Of a stretch of DNA of 64,000 bases, positions 8,701 through 16,781 are shown in pieces. Every line of letters starts with the position of its first letter. Position 1 is the stretch's first letter. The translations under genes and the position numbers were made by a program. The notes under the pieces are model-generated. The model worked only from the letters and a program-made list of their open reading frames with translations. It was not told where the DNA came from and searched no databases. This stretch comes from Neorhizobium lilium (GTDB lineage Bacteria; Pseudomonadota; Alphaproteobacteria; Rhizobiales; Rhizobiaceae), in assembly GCF_004053875.1 (NCBI RefSeq), contig NZ_SBIP01000002.1, positions 248,001 through 312,000 of the forward strand, read 5' to 3'.

Positions 8701-9480
8701 GGGCGGCGGTGCGCTGACCGGCTCATTCTCGGTCTCCTCGTCCGTCAAGCGAAGGTTGAACCCACCATTATAGGTCGGCTTATTGTCTACCGTTGCCAGC
8801 ACGCCATCGAACTCGACTTCGAGCGGCTGGAAATCGGGCGTGATGCGCAACCGCAACGGCACCTTCTGGGCGACCGGGTCCGCCTCGCCGCTCAGCAGAT
8901 TGAACTTCGCCTCATAGCCGTCGAGGATGGCATTGCCCTCCCCCTGCCAGGGACCTCGCAGCGATTTGGCGGAGAGATCGGCCGACAGCCCGGTAATGTG
9001 CCGTGTCTGCCCGCTTTGCTCGTCGATGAGGTCTATCTGCCCGCCGGTGACATGCACGTCTTCGATCACCACCGCATCCGCCGGCAGAGCCGCACGACTG
9101 CCACGCATCCAGGCAAGCGTGCCGTCCTTCAGGATACGCAAGCGGGCCTTTGGCTCTTCGATCCGCATGTCGAAGATGCGTGCCTCACCCGACAGGAAAG
9201 GCGCCAGTTCCATGTCCATGGAAAACCGCGCCACCTCCATCAGCGGCTCGCCGTCCACGTCCTGCCCGATGCGGACATCGTGCAGCGTCACCGACGGAAA
9301 GGGCAATATACGCGCATCGACCGTGCCGTGGACGCTGACCTTCTTGCCGAGCATCCGGCTCGCCTGTTCTTCGAACCCCACACGGAAGCTTGACCAGTTG
9401 ACAAAGAAAGGGGCCAGAAGCGCCGTGAACAGCGCCAATACGACCAACCCACCCAATGCCAACATAATGCGTCCGAACAA
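5782..9480 (-). CDS. AsmA family protein
   Basis: 1232-residue member of the AsmA/TamB-like repeating beta-groove superfamily, which is anchored in the inner membrane and spans the periplasm; relatives take part in phospholipid transport and outer-membrane homeostasis. An N-terminal signal anchor (IMLALGGLVVLALFTALLAPFFV) leads into a conserved AsmA head (SFRVGFEEQASRMLGKKVSVHG). Long beta-rich repeats follow, and an AsmA_2-type C-terminal region (GRMSFGLSAESTGKTLSELL, EGRLDLLDDEINAELGLTF). The end carries an Ala/Arg/Gln coiled coil and a Pro/Ser-rich tail. It lies 77 bp after the D-lactate dehydrogenase-like gene, separated by a hairpin. The exact cargo is not known. Confidence 0.9.
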   Translation of the reverse strand: MFGRIMLALGGLVVLALFTALLAPFFVNWSSFRVGFEEQASRMLGKKVSVHGTVDARILPFPSVTLHDVRIGQDVDGEPLMEVARFSMDMELAPFLSGEARIFDMRIEEPKARLRILKDGTLAWMRGSRAALPADAVVIEDVHVTGGQIDLIDEQSGQTRHITGLSADLSAKSLRGPWQGEGNAILDGYEAKFNLLSGEADPVAQKVPLRLRITPDFQPLEVEFDGVLATVDNKPTYNGGFNLRLTDEETENEPVSAPPPGPRVKGGFELTNERIRIPQYRLEVGATDNPYVVTGEATLDTGLKPEFLLTADGQQIDVNRLGDGPQAKTGRDPAASAQRRINAFLKMAASIPIPQVPGRASLKLPAIVINDTTIRDIRLDVRPAGRGWTVDNGVATLPGRTQLEAKGALNLRDRVSFVGDMLVASSQPSGLSDWLSGRVDPAIRQLRSAGFSAKVNLTPQLQRFENLELAIGAATLKGRVERQSPPNQMPNLSLMLAGNEIDIDAMRALGSLLTGDDAGQDVLDHRIAASLKADRFTALGVAATKVDTAFTIAEGVLSLERLNIGNIEGAGVSAKGRVEGSLLSYAGSGTVALKSADPSAFLAMLRDRLPQHPLLDQLARNGSWYANSDLSADIAVGGALGGVNIKVKGMSNGSSVATEMTLPGVFDLTGGDAFTLNATLSNPEATVLLGQAGLDPLPFGGDGPGTLSLAVKQGETGPAATTLSFKTPKTSAEVKGAVNLQNEGFGEGQGHVSLNSADFEPYLLAMGMGLPQFGSGLPAKVEGDVKLSLERVDVTAVTGNMADNGFSGAFSIDRKAPGLPATGSLQADALDLPWLAEAVYGPLTDAATDEFSAKPFARPIFGGADVSLDVKAGSLHAGALGTAKDFKGKVTYRGGGMTIDDASGEWFGGKLGGRLMMSNGEGAGILQLRLSAENADLGPLVWASGGKPVATGRMSFGLSAESTGKTLSELLHAASGSGELRLKDLGIDGLNAEALKPLMAAADKLQGEITEERVRPLVPPLIHAGHTQVGNVVVPFTITGGEARAQNVTAASGATKLLGEGRLDLLDDEINAELGLTFDPGDEAIVGGDPTIRLNYSGSLDAPKEAVDVSAVSSFLSQRAFEQERRRVETLQASVLEKQRLRREVALYTFRAGERQAAREKAENEARQRRDAEAAAMAAAAAKAQADRQRQSTSPPPFVISPTPDVFRTPDALPAPGGSSLSPGSNFPGVQP

Positions 9481-9515
9481 CGCCGGTTTCCCCCTGCTTT
9501 AAGCGATGACTAGTT

Positions 9516-9546
9516 CCATGAGGCTGACGCGCAAGTCAACCTCATG
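9516..9546 (-). repeat. Hairpin between the flavoprotein and AsmA genes
   Basis: CCATGAGG at 9516-9523 pairs with CCTCATGG, and inside it TGAC pairs with GTCA around GCGCAA, interrupted by a single C-A mismatch. The stem is about 12 bp. No T-run follows on either strand, so it may be a weak or Rho-assisted terminator, or a stability element in a 9558-10970/5782-9480 transcript. Confidence 0.55.
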
Positions 9547-9557
9547 GGCGTGTCTCA

Positions 9558-10970
9558 TCACGTCATCCGGAAGATCTTGGACGGATTGAAGATGTTGCCG
9601 GGATCGAAGCTGCGCTTGATGGCGCGCATGAGATCGACCGATCCGCCAAGCTCCTCTTCGAGGAAAGCCATCTTGCCCTGACCGATGCCATGTTCGCCCG
9701 TGCAGGTCCCGTCCATGGCAAGTGCACGGCGGCTGAGCCGTTCGGTAAACGCTTCGACCTTGCTGACCGATGCCGGATCCTTGCCGTCGAACATGACGAG
9801 GACATGGAAATTGCCGTCTCCGGCATGACCGACGATCGGCGCAAGCAACCCTTCCCTTGCAATATCTGCCTGGGTTTCGACAACGCATTGGGCGAGCCGG
9901 GAGATCGGCACGCAGACGTCGGTCGATAGCCCGTCCAGTTCAGGAGCAAGCGCCCGCCCGGCCCAATAGGCATTGTGGCGGGCGTTCCAGAGCTTTGCCC
10001 TTTCCTCCGCATCGGCGGTATATCGGAATTCGTCGCCGCCGCAATCTGCAGCGATCTCGGCGAACTGCTGCGACTGCAGCGCGACTGTCTCCTCCGTGCC
10101 GTGGAACTCCAGGAACAGCGTCGGCTTCTCGGCGTAGGAGAGATTGGAATAGGCATTGCAGGCGCGGATCTGCATATCGTCGAGAAGCTCGATCCGCGCG
10201 ACTGGAATACCCATCTGGATCGTCATGATCACGGCATTGCAGGCGGCTTCCACGGTCGGGAAGGCGCACACTCCGCCGCCGATCTTTTCCGGGATGCCCT
10301 GCAGCCGCAGCGTGATCGAGGTGATGGCGCCGAGCGTGCCTTCGGAGCCGACAAAAAGCCGCGTCAGGTCGTAGCCCGCCGACGATTTTCTGGCGCGGCT
10401 GGCGGTGCGGACTTCCTCCCCCGACGCGGTCACGACGGTGAGCGACAGAACATTATCCTTCATCGTGCCGTAGCGCACCGCATTGGTGCCGGAGGCGCGC
10501 GTCGCGGTCATGCCGCCGATCGAGGCATTGGCGCCCGGATCGATCGGAAAGAACAAGCCGGTCGCGCGCAGTTCCCGGTTGAGCTCCTCGCGGGTAATGC
10601 CCGGCTCCACGGTGACGTCGAGATCCTCGGGGCTGATGCGCAGCACTTTGTTCATACGGGTAAAATCCATCGATATCCCGCCCGAAGGTGCGTTCACCTG
10701 GCCTTCCAGCGAGGAGCCGACGCCGAAGGGGATGATCGGCACGCGATGTTCGGCGCACGCGGAAACCACCGCCTTTACGTCATCCGAGCTTTCCACGAAG
10801 ACGACACCGTCGGGTAGCTGCGGTGGCAGATAGGTCGTGGTATGGGCGTGCTGCTCGCGAAAACTCTGGCCGGTCTGAAAGCGCTCGCCGAACGTCTGCT
10901 TCAGGATGCCGAGCACAGCCACAGTGCCCTCCTCGTTGCGAAGGTCGGGCTTTACGTCGCGCAATGCCAT
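9558..10970 (-). CDS. FAD-linked oxidase, D-lactate dehydrogenase (cytochrome) type
   Basis: 470-residue flavoprotein of the GlcD/Dld group, which oxidises D-2-hydroxy acids and passes electrons to the respiratory chain. The PCMH-type FAD-binding domain includes VESSDDVKAVVSACAEHRVP, GVGSSLEGQV and the DPGANASIGGMTATRASGTN stretch that holds the FAD. The C-terminal oxidase domain has the signature VGHAGDGNFHVLVMFD and CTGEHGIGQGKMAFLEEE. ATG at 10970 has AGGAG nine bases upstream, so the earlier in-frame starts are rejected. There are no glcE or glcF neighbours, which favours a stand-alone D-lactate or related D-hydroxyacid dehydrogenase over glycolate oxidase. Confidence 0.88.
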   Translation of the reverse strand: MALRDVKPDLRNEEGTVAVLGILKQTFGERFQTGQSFREQHAHTTTYLPPQLPDGVVFVESSDDVKAVVSACAEHRVPIIPFGVGSSLEGQVNAPSGGISMDFTRMNKVLRISPEDLDVTVEPGITREELNRELRATGLFFPIDPGANASIGGMTATRASGTNAVRYGTMKDNVLSLTVVTASGEEVRTASRARKSSAGYDLTRLFVGSEGTLGAITSITLRLQGIPEKIGGGVCAFPTVEAACNAVIMTIQMGIPVARIELLDDMQIRACNAYSNLSYAEKPTLFLEFHGTEETVALQSQQFAEIAADCGGDEFRYTADAEERAKLWNARHNAYWAGRALAPELDGLSTDVCVPISRLAQCVVETQADIAREGLLAPIVGHAGDGNFHVLVMFDGKDPASVSKVEAFTERLSRRALAMDGTCTGEHGIGQGKMAFLEEELGGSVDLMRAIKRSFDPGNIFNPSKIFRMT

Positions 10971-11176
10971 ATTCGTCTCCTGCATTTCCAAATGTCAGCC
11001 TGGGGTACGAGAGAGGCCCGGCTTTGTCCAGACGAAAGCCGTTAGGTGGGCTTCCTGGAAGTGTTCGCCTACATGCGGCGACTGCACTCTAACGCCTAAA
11101 TCAAATCGAGACACGCTCACAGGTTGCTTTTCGGTCCGCATTGAGAAATGAGGACGGCTTGCCAAGGAGGGTTGCA

Positions 11177-11725
11177 ATGGGTGTGCGTGGACTGCGTGTT
11201 CTACTGGCTGTGATTGCTGGCGGAGGCCGGGTTAAATTCGGGAAGCGTGGGGCAATCAGAAGCGGCGTCAGGATCGACGCCGACAAAGGCTCGGTCCGAT
11301 TCGGAGTAGAGGCCGATATCGGATATGGAGCAATCATCCGATGCGGGAGGGCAAACATCGTCATAGGTGATCACTTCAGCCTCAATCCGTATTCAATTCT
11401 GTATGGTGGTGGCGGGCTGACGATTGGCAACAACGTGCGAATTGCAGCCCACACAACCGTCATTCCGGCCAACCACAGTTTCGATGCGCTGGACGTGCCC
11501 ATTCGTTTGCAGAGAAGTACAGCAATAGGGATTTCCATCGGCAACGACGTGTGGATCGGAGCCAATTGCGTGATCCTCGACGGGGCCAAGATAGCTGATG
11601 GCTGCGTGATTGCCGCTGGTTCGGTCGTCCGCGGTGAAACCGAGCCGTACGGAATTTATGCGGGTGTTCCGGCTAAGCGCATTAGATTTCGTGGCCAGTC
11701 AGACAGGCCCTCTTCCGCTGTCTGA
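11177..11725 (+). CDS. Hexapeptide-repeat acyltransferase
   Basis: 182-residue left-handed beta-helix acyltransferase of the maltose/galactoside O-acetyltransferase type. Hexapeptide turns are clear: IVIGDHFSLNPYSILYG, LTIGNNVRIAAHTTVIP, and IGNDVWIGANCVILDGAKIADGCVIAAGSVV. The catalytic histidine is likely in IPANHSF, and the usual GVPAKRIRFR closes the domain. ATG at 11177 sits behind a strong AGGAGGG, so the longer start at 11141 is rejected. No polysaccharide or glycosyltransferase genes flank it, so the acceptor (sugar, antibiotic or small metabolite) is unknown. Its end overlaps the convergent SnoaL-like gene by 27 bp. The adjacent Arg/Lys-rich N-terminus suggests a peripheral location near the membrane. 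Confidence 0.85.
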   Translation: MGVRGLRVLLAVIAGGGRVKFGKRGAIRSGVRIDADKGSVRFGVEADIGYGAIIRCGRANIVIGDHFSLNPYSILYGGGGLTIGNNVRIAAHTTVIPANHSFDALDVPIRLQRSTAIGISIGNDVWIGANCVILDGAKIADGCVIAAGSVVRGETEPYGIYAGVPAKRIRFRGQSDRPSSAV

Positions 11726-12118
11726 CTGCAGCTGTGCTTCGATCGCCGCCTTGTCGATGACAGACCAGACTTCGACGATTTTGCTGTTGTCGAACCGGTA
11801 AAAAACGTTCTCGGCGAAGGAGAGCCTGCGGCCGTTGATGGGCAGGCCGAGAAATTCTCCCTTGGGGCGGCAGTCGAAAAGGAGCCGGCTCGCGACGTAA
11901 GGCGGATCGCAGGCCAGCAGCTGGATATTGAAGGCCAGATCTGGAATGTCGTCGAAATCCTTTTCCAGCATCGCCCGGTAGCCAGCCAAACCGAACTGCT
12001 TGCCGTTATGTGTCGCGTCGTCAGCCACGAACTGCCCAAGCCTCGCCCAGTCCTGCGAATTGAGGCAGGCGATATAGTCCCGGTAGATTTGCGCCAATAG
12101 TTCCTTGTCCCGACTCAT
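11699..12118 (-). CDS. SnoaL-like / NTF2-fold protein (ester cyclase type)
   Basis: 139-residue protein with the alpha+beta barrel pattern of the SnoaL/NTF2 superfamily: an N-terminal helix (ELLAQIYRDYIACLNSQDWARLGQFVADDATHN), the middle region GYRAMLEKDFDDIPDLAFNIQLLACDPPYVASRLLF, and the final strand FYRFDNSKIVEVWSVIDKAAIEAQL. Ester-cyclase-like members of this family often act as stand-alone polyketide or detoxifying enzymes, but many have no known activity. No catalytic residues can be assigned here. It converges on the acyltransferase with a 27-bp overlap of coding ends and is 23 bp from the RND pump gene. Confidence 0.75.
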   Translation of the reverse strand: MSRDKELLAQIYRDYIACLNSQDWARLGQFVADDATHNGKQFGLAGYRAMLEKDFDDIPDLAFNIQLLACDPPYVASRLLFDCRPKGEFLGLPINGRRLSFAENVFYRFDNSKIVEVWSVIDKAAIEAQLQSDSGRGPV

Positions 12119-12140
12119 GCCGCGTGTCGCCTCCTACGGA

Positions 12141-15100
12141 TCACTCCGCCGCCAGCAGTGGCGTCTGCTTCTTTTCCACATCTTCCGATCGAGAGGCATG
12201 CGCAAGTTCCTGATGGAAGCGCTGCTCTTCATGGGCATGCGGTTTGGTGAAGCGCGCCAGCAGAAGATAAGCCACCGGCGTGATGAACAGCGTCACCAGC
12301 GTTGCAAAGCCGAGGCCGCCGACGATGACCCAGCCGAGCGCGATGCGCGCCTCTGCACCGGCGCCACTGGCAAGCACCAGCGGCACGCCGCCGACAACGG
12401 TCGCGATCATCGTCATCATCACCGGTCGCAGCCGCAGGCGACAGGCGGTTTCAATGGCCTCCCGCACCTCAGCGCCGCGGTCGCGAAGCTGGTTTGCGAA
12501 TTCCACGATCAGGATGCCGTTCTTCGCCATGACGCCGACCAGCAGCACCAGTCCGATCTGGCTGTAGACATTGAGGCTGGAGCCGGTGACGACGAGCGCA
12601 AAGGCGGCGCAGGCGAGCCCCAGCGGCACGGTCGACATGATGATGATCGAGGACAACACGCCTTCGAACTGTGCCGCGAGCACCAGGAAGATGATGGCGA
12701 TGGCAAAGCCGAAAGTCATCAGCATCGCGTTTGAGTTCTCGCCCAGCGTTTTTGCTTCGGCAAGCGGAATGAGCCGCGCGCCGGGCGGCATCAGTGGCTT
12801 TGCGATTTGGGTCACCTCCGCCACCGCATCGCCGAGCGCCACGCCATCGGCAAGGTTCGCCTGGAAGGACACCGAGGCCAGCTGCTGCTCACGGTTGAGC
12901 TGTGGCGAAACCGCCATTTCCTTCAGCGTGGCAATGGTTGACATGGGCACGATCTTTCCGTCACCGGTCTTCAGGAAGATGTTTTCGAGGTCTGTCGGGT
13001 CGTCGATCGGCCGCGTTGTAGAGTTGAGCTTCACGGACAGCGCATCGCCATCCACGAAGACGTCCACGATGGAGCGGCCTTCCAGCAGCGACTGCATGGC
13101 CGTGGCAAGCCCGGTGATGTCTATGCCGAGATCCGAGGCCCGCTCGCGATCGATGCTGACGGAAAGCTGTGCCTGTGTCGGTTCGTTGGAAAGCCGCGGT
13201 GTATCGAAGGAACGGCTGTCTTCCATCGTGTGGATGATCTTCAGAGCCGCCTCGGTCAGCTGCTCGCTGCTATTGCCGACCAGCGCCATCTGCAGCCCGT
13301 TGCCGGCACCGCGGATCTTCAGGCTGTTGCCCTGCTGCGCGGACCCTCGCAGCGCCGGCACGCGCGCCAGCGCCTGGTTCACGTCGGCAACGATCTGGTC
13401 CTGGCTGCGGGCGCGCTCGTCCCAAGGCGCCAGCGTCAGCACCATGAAGCCGCTGTTGATATTGCTGCCGAAGCCGGAGATCGAGAAGATGTTGCGAATT
13501 TCTCCGCTGTCGCGCAGCGGCTGGAGGTTCTCCTCGACTCTTCGCATCTGGTCCTGCGTGTAATCCAGGCTGACCCCCTGCGGTGCGCTGAGCCGCAGCA
13601 TGATCGAGGACCGGTCCTCGCGCGGCGTGATCTCGCTCTTCACCAATCCGAAGGCCTGGTAGGCCGCAAAGGAGAACACCAATGAGAAGAGGATCACCAC
13701 CAGCGGCGCATTGAGACAGAAGCGCAGGCAGACGGCATAGAGACGCGCAAAGCCCGAACCGAGCGCACCGAGCAGGCCGTGTTTTTCGACAATCGGCCGC
13801 GTCAGCATCCGCGATGCCAGCATCGGACAAAGCGTCAGCGCCGTGATGGACGACAGACCGACGGCAAAGGCGAGCACGAAGCCAAATTCGCGGAACAGGC
13901 CGCCGATCTGCCCCGGCAGGAAGGACAGCGGAATGAAGACGGCAGCAAGCGTGGCGGTGGTGGCGAGCACGGCGAAGAACACTTCCTGCGTGCCGATAAC
14001 TGCCGCAGCACGTGGACCCATGCCTTCCGCCCGGCGCCGGACGATATTTTCGAGCACGACGATGGCATCGTCCACCACGAGGCCCGTCGCCAGCACGATG
14101 GCGAGCAGAGTAAGGATATTGATGGAGAAGCCGGCGAGATAGACCGCCACCAGCGTGCCGATCAGCGCGACCGGCATGGTCAGGGCCGGGATAATGGTGG
14201 CGCGCCAGTCCCGCAGGAAGAGGTAGATAACGACGACCACGATGCCGGCCGAGAGCATCAGCGCCAACTCCACCTCGTGCAACGCGCCTTGGATGAAGAC
14301 GGCATCGTCGCTGGTGATCACGACGCTCGTGCCCTTCGGTAGGGTTTCCTGCATGTCGGCCACCGCCTGCTTGATACCGGCCGAAATGTTGAGCGTGTTA
14401 GACTGTGCCTGGCGGATGATGCCGAGCCCGATGCCCTGGACGCCGTTCGAGCGAAGCGTCGTGTTGCCGTCGTCTGGCCCGAGCGTCACCGTCGCCACGT
14501 CGCGCAGGCGCATATTCGGGCCGATCAGCACGTTCTCGAAATCATTGGGGGTCGTCAGGCTTGCCGTGGCCCGCACCACGATATCCTGACGGGTGCTTTG
14601 GAGCGAACCGGCCGGAACGTCGAATGCCGCCGTTGCAAGCGCCTTGGCAACATCGCTCACTGTCATGCCACGGCCCGCAAGCGCGGCCTGATCGATATCG
14701 ACGCGGAAGATCTTTTCCTGGTCGCCATAGAGCGTGACGTCCGCCACGCCTTCCACCGCTGCGAGCCGATCGACGATCTGGTTGTCGACCAGCTGGGTGA
14801 GATCTTCCATCGAAAGGGTCGAGGAGGTGACGGCGAGCCGGAGGATAGCGTCGGAATCCGCATCCGCCTTGACGATCTGCGGCTCGTCGGCCTCATCGGG
14901 CAACTGGTTGGCAATGCGCCCGATCGCGTCGCGCACGTCATTGGCCGCCTCCGACAGATCGACGGAATCGGAGAATTCCATGGTGACGCGGCTGGAACCG
15001 AACTGCGATGCCGACGACATCGCCTTCAGCCCGCTGACCCGCGCGACCGCGCCTTCGATGACCTGGGTCACCTCCTGGTCCATGGTCTGCGGCGAGGCGC

Positions 15101-15323
15101 CGTCATAGAGAGTGCGCACAGTGATCACCGGCTGATCGACATCCGGCAATTCGCGCACTTCGATACCGAAAAAGGCGGCCATCCCAGCCACGACGAGCAG
15201 CGTGTTGATGACGGCCGCCAGGATCGGCCGGCGCACGAACATGGCCGTGAAGCCCTGCCCGGCCTTGCTATGCGCATGACCGCTCGTATGACCGAGGGTC
15301 GGAAGTTCCGTCTCCGTCTTCAT
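12141..15323 (-). CDS. RND efflux pump, inner-membrane subunit (HAE1 type)
   Basis: 1060-residue proton-driven drug/solute exporter with the twelve-helix RND layout: TM1 near residue 28 (PILAAVINTLLVVAGMAAFFG), two large periplasmic loops, and the mid-molecule TM4 with the proton-relay pair in GLVVDDAIVVLENIVRR. The C-terminal copy has MAKNGILIVEFANQLRDRG and VGGVPLVLASGAGAEAR. The N-terminal cytoplasmic tail carries an unusual His-rich HTSGHAHSKAG. ATG at 15323 overlaps the stop of the membrane fusion protein (ATGA), so pump and adaptor are coupled. No outer-membrane channel gene is adjacent, so a TolC-type protein encoded elsewhere is implied. Substrates are unknown. Confidence 0.93.
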   Translation of the reverse strand: MKTETELPTLGHTSGHAHSKAGQGFTAMFVRRPILAAVINTLLVVAGMAAFFGIEVRELPDVDQPVITVRTLYDGASPQTMDQEVTQVIEGAVARVSGLKAMSSASQFGSSRVTMEFSDSVDLSEAANDVRDAIGRIANQLPDEADEPQIVKADADSDAILRLAVTSSTLSMEDLTQLVDNQIVDRLAAVEGVADVTLYGDQEKIFRVDIDQAALAGRGMTVSDVAKALATAAFDVPAGSLQSTRQDIVVRATASLTTPNDFENVLIGPNMRLRDVATVTLGPDDGNTTLRSNGVQGIGLGIIRQAQSNTLNISAGIKQAVADMQETLPKGTSVVITSDDAVFIQGALHEVELALMLSAGIVVVVIYLFLRDWRATIIPALTMPVALIGTLVAVYLAGFSINILTLLAIVLATGLVVDDAIVVLENIVRRRAEGMGPRAAAVIGTQEVFFAVLATTATLAAVFIPLSFLPGQIGGLFREFGFVLAFAVGLSSITALTLCPMLASRMLTRPIVEKHGLLGALGSGFARLYAVCLRFCLNAPLVVILFSLVFSFAAYQAFGLVKSEITPREDRSSIMLRLSAPQGVSLDYTQDQMRRVEENLQPLRDSGEIRNIFSISGFGSNINSGFMVLTLAPWDERARSQDQIVADVNQALARVPALRGSAQQGNSLKIRGAGNGLQMALVGNSSEQLTEAALKIIHTMEDSRSFDTPRLSNEPTQAQLSVSIDRERASDLGIDITGLATAMQSLLEGRSIVDVFVDGDALSVKLNSTTRPIDDPTDLENIFLKTGDGKIVPMSTIATLKEMAVSPQLNREQQLASVSFQANLADGVALGDAVAEVTQIAKPLMPPGARLIPLAEAKTLGENSNAMLMTFGFAIAIIFLVLAAQFEGVLSSIIIMSTVPLGLACAAFALVVTGSSLNVYSQIGLVLLVGVMAKNGILIVEFANQLRDRGAEVREAIETACRLRLRPVMMTMIATVVGGVPLVLASGAGAEARIALGWVIVGGLGFATLVTLFITPVAYLLLARFTKPHAHEEQRFHQELAHASRSEDVEKKQTPLLAAE

Positions 15324-16528
15324 TGACTGGCGACCTCCGGCCCGCTCGCGCCGGCAATACGCACCGCCCCGCCTTCGCGAACGCGCTGCAAACCCTCGAT
15401 GGCAACCTGATCGCCCTCTTTTAGTGCCCCATCCACAAGCACCGAATCCGGGTTGCGCTGAACGATCCGCACACGCGTCTTGACGGACTTGGCGTCTTTG
15501 ATCTGCCAGACGAAGGAGCCCTCCGCATCCCATTGCACGGCAAGCGGATCGACGGAGGGGAAGGTTTCGCCCGCGAATCGCACGGCAACACCGAAGGACA
15601 TGCCGGCCCGCAACTGGTCCTGCGCATTGTCCACCTTGGCGCGGATGCGCATGGTACGGCTGGCGGCATCGATGCGGTTGTCTATGTTCTGCACGAGGCC
15701 CTTGAAGACCTGGCCCGGACGCGCGACCGAGGTCGCCTCCACCGGCTGCCCCGGCTGGATGGCGGTGGCAAACCGCTCCGGCGCCCAGAAGTCCACGAGG
15801 ATGGAAGAGCGATCGTCCAGCGTCACGATACTGGTCTGCGTGGTGACGTTGTCGCCGATATTGATCGCGACGATGCCAGCGATTCCATCGATCGGCGCGA
15901 GAATATTGCGGCGTTTCAGGTTGAATTCGGCTGTCGAGACCGCCAGACGCGCCGACTGCTCGGCGATCTGCGCATCGAGCACATCCAGCCGGGCAACCGA
16001 CTGGAGGTTCTTGTAGGATGCGGATTTCTCGACAGCGCTCTTGAGAGAGACCTGCGCCTTCTCCTGCTCGATCAGCTGTTCTTCGTTGTCCAGCCGCGCA
16101 AGCACTTGGCCCCTCACGACCTTCTGACCCGAAGACACGAGGATCTCCGTGATCGTGCCGGTCGCCTGCGGCATCACCACCACGGACTGGATGGCCTCGC
16201 CGCTGCCGATTGCCGATAGCCGGTCGTTGACAATGCCGAGCACTACCGGCTCGACCGCCACCAGCGTCGAACGTGGACCGTTGCCATTGCCTGCGCCGCT
16301 GCGCTGACGAACCGCAGCAGGCGCTGCGCCCTCAGCCGGCTCGCCACGCGCAGTCTGGTCGGATGCCGCTTCCGGGGAGCTAGGCGCACCACGCAACAAG
16401 GCCACCGCCTTGCCCGGCACACCCATGCGGATCAAACTGTCGCCGGCACTCGGCACCAGGAAAACCCAGAGCCCGAGGATGACCAACAAGACGATCACGC
16501 TTGCCAGAAGCTGTTTCCAGATCCGCAC
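15320..16528 (-). CDS. RND efflux pump, periplasmic membrane fusion protein
   Basis: 402-residue HlyD/AcrA-like adaptor that links the inner-membrane pump to an outer-membrane channel. A single N-terminal anchor (LLASVIVLLVILGLWVFLV) is followed by a Pro/Ala-rich linker. Next comes the lipoyl half-motif VVVMPQATGTITEILVSSGQKVVRGQVLARLD, a coiled-coil hairpin, then the second lipoyl half ILAPIDGIAGIVAINIGDNV. The beta-barrel and membrane-proximal domains end at EGLQRVREGGAVRI. The start is a GTG at 16528 behind GGAGGAG; no ATG in frame is as well placed. It is the first gene of the efflux operon, whose upstream region contains an 18-bp palindrome. Confidence 0.9.
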   Translation of the reverse strand: MRIWKQLLASVIVLLVILGLWVFLVPSAGDSLIRMGVPGKAVALLRGAPSSPEAASDQTARGEPAEGAAPAAVRQRSGAGNGNGPRSTLVAVEPVVLGIVNDRLSAIGSGEAIQSVVVMPQATGTITEILVSSGQKVVRGQVLARLDNEEQLIEQEKAQVSLKSAVEKSASYKNLQSVARLDVLDAQIAEQSARLAVSTAEFNLKRRNILAPIDGIAGIVAINIGDNVTTQTSIVTLDDRSSILVDFWAPERFATAIQPGQPVEATSVARPGQVFKGLVQNIDNRIDAASRTMRIRAKVDNAQDQLRAGMSFGVAVRFAGETFPSVDPLAVQWDAEGSFVWQIKDAKSVKTRVRIVQRNPDSVLVDGALKEGDQVAIEGLQRVREGGAVRIAGASGPEVASQ

Positions 16529-16574
16529 CAAATCTCCTCCGCAGGGTTGCAACCACAACCTCAACTATCCGTGT

Positions 16575-16592
16575 TTGAACGATATCGATCAA
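16575..16592. promoter_or_regulatory. 18-bp near-perfect palindrome, candidate efflux operator
   Basis: TTGAACGATATCGATCAA reads as TTGATCGATATCGTTCAA on the other strand; it is symmetric apart from one pair of positions (5 and 14). It lies 47-64 bases before the GTG of the efflux operon and about 190 bases before uvrD. The size and symmetry suit a TetR- or MarR-type dimer. No regulator gene lies next to it. Confidence 0.6.
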
Positions 16593-16781
16593 TAGGCGGC
16601 ACGCCAATCTTGCCGCTTTGTAACTCTATCAGGCATCACGAATATGTCAGGACAAAGCCGCCATTCCTTCGCCTCATCGATCCCTTGTCGATCTTCATAA
16701 ATAGGCCGGCATTGCCACGGGACTGTGAATGAAAGCAGAACATTTTCTGGTCTTTCGGGTCCGAATCACTACATTGGCCGC

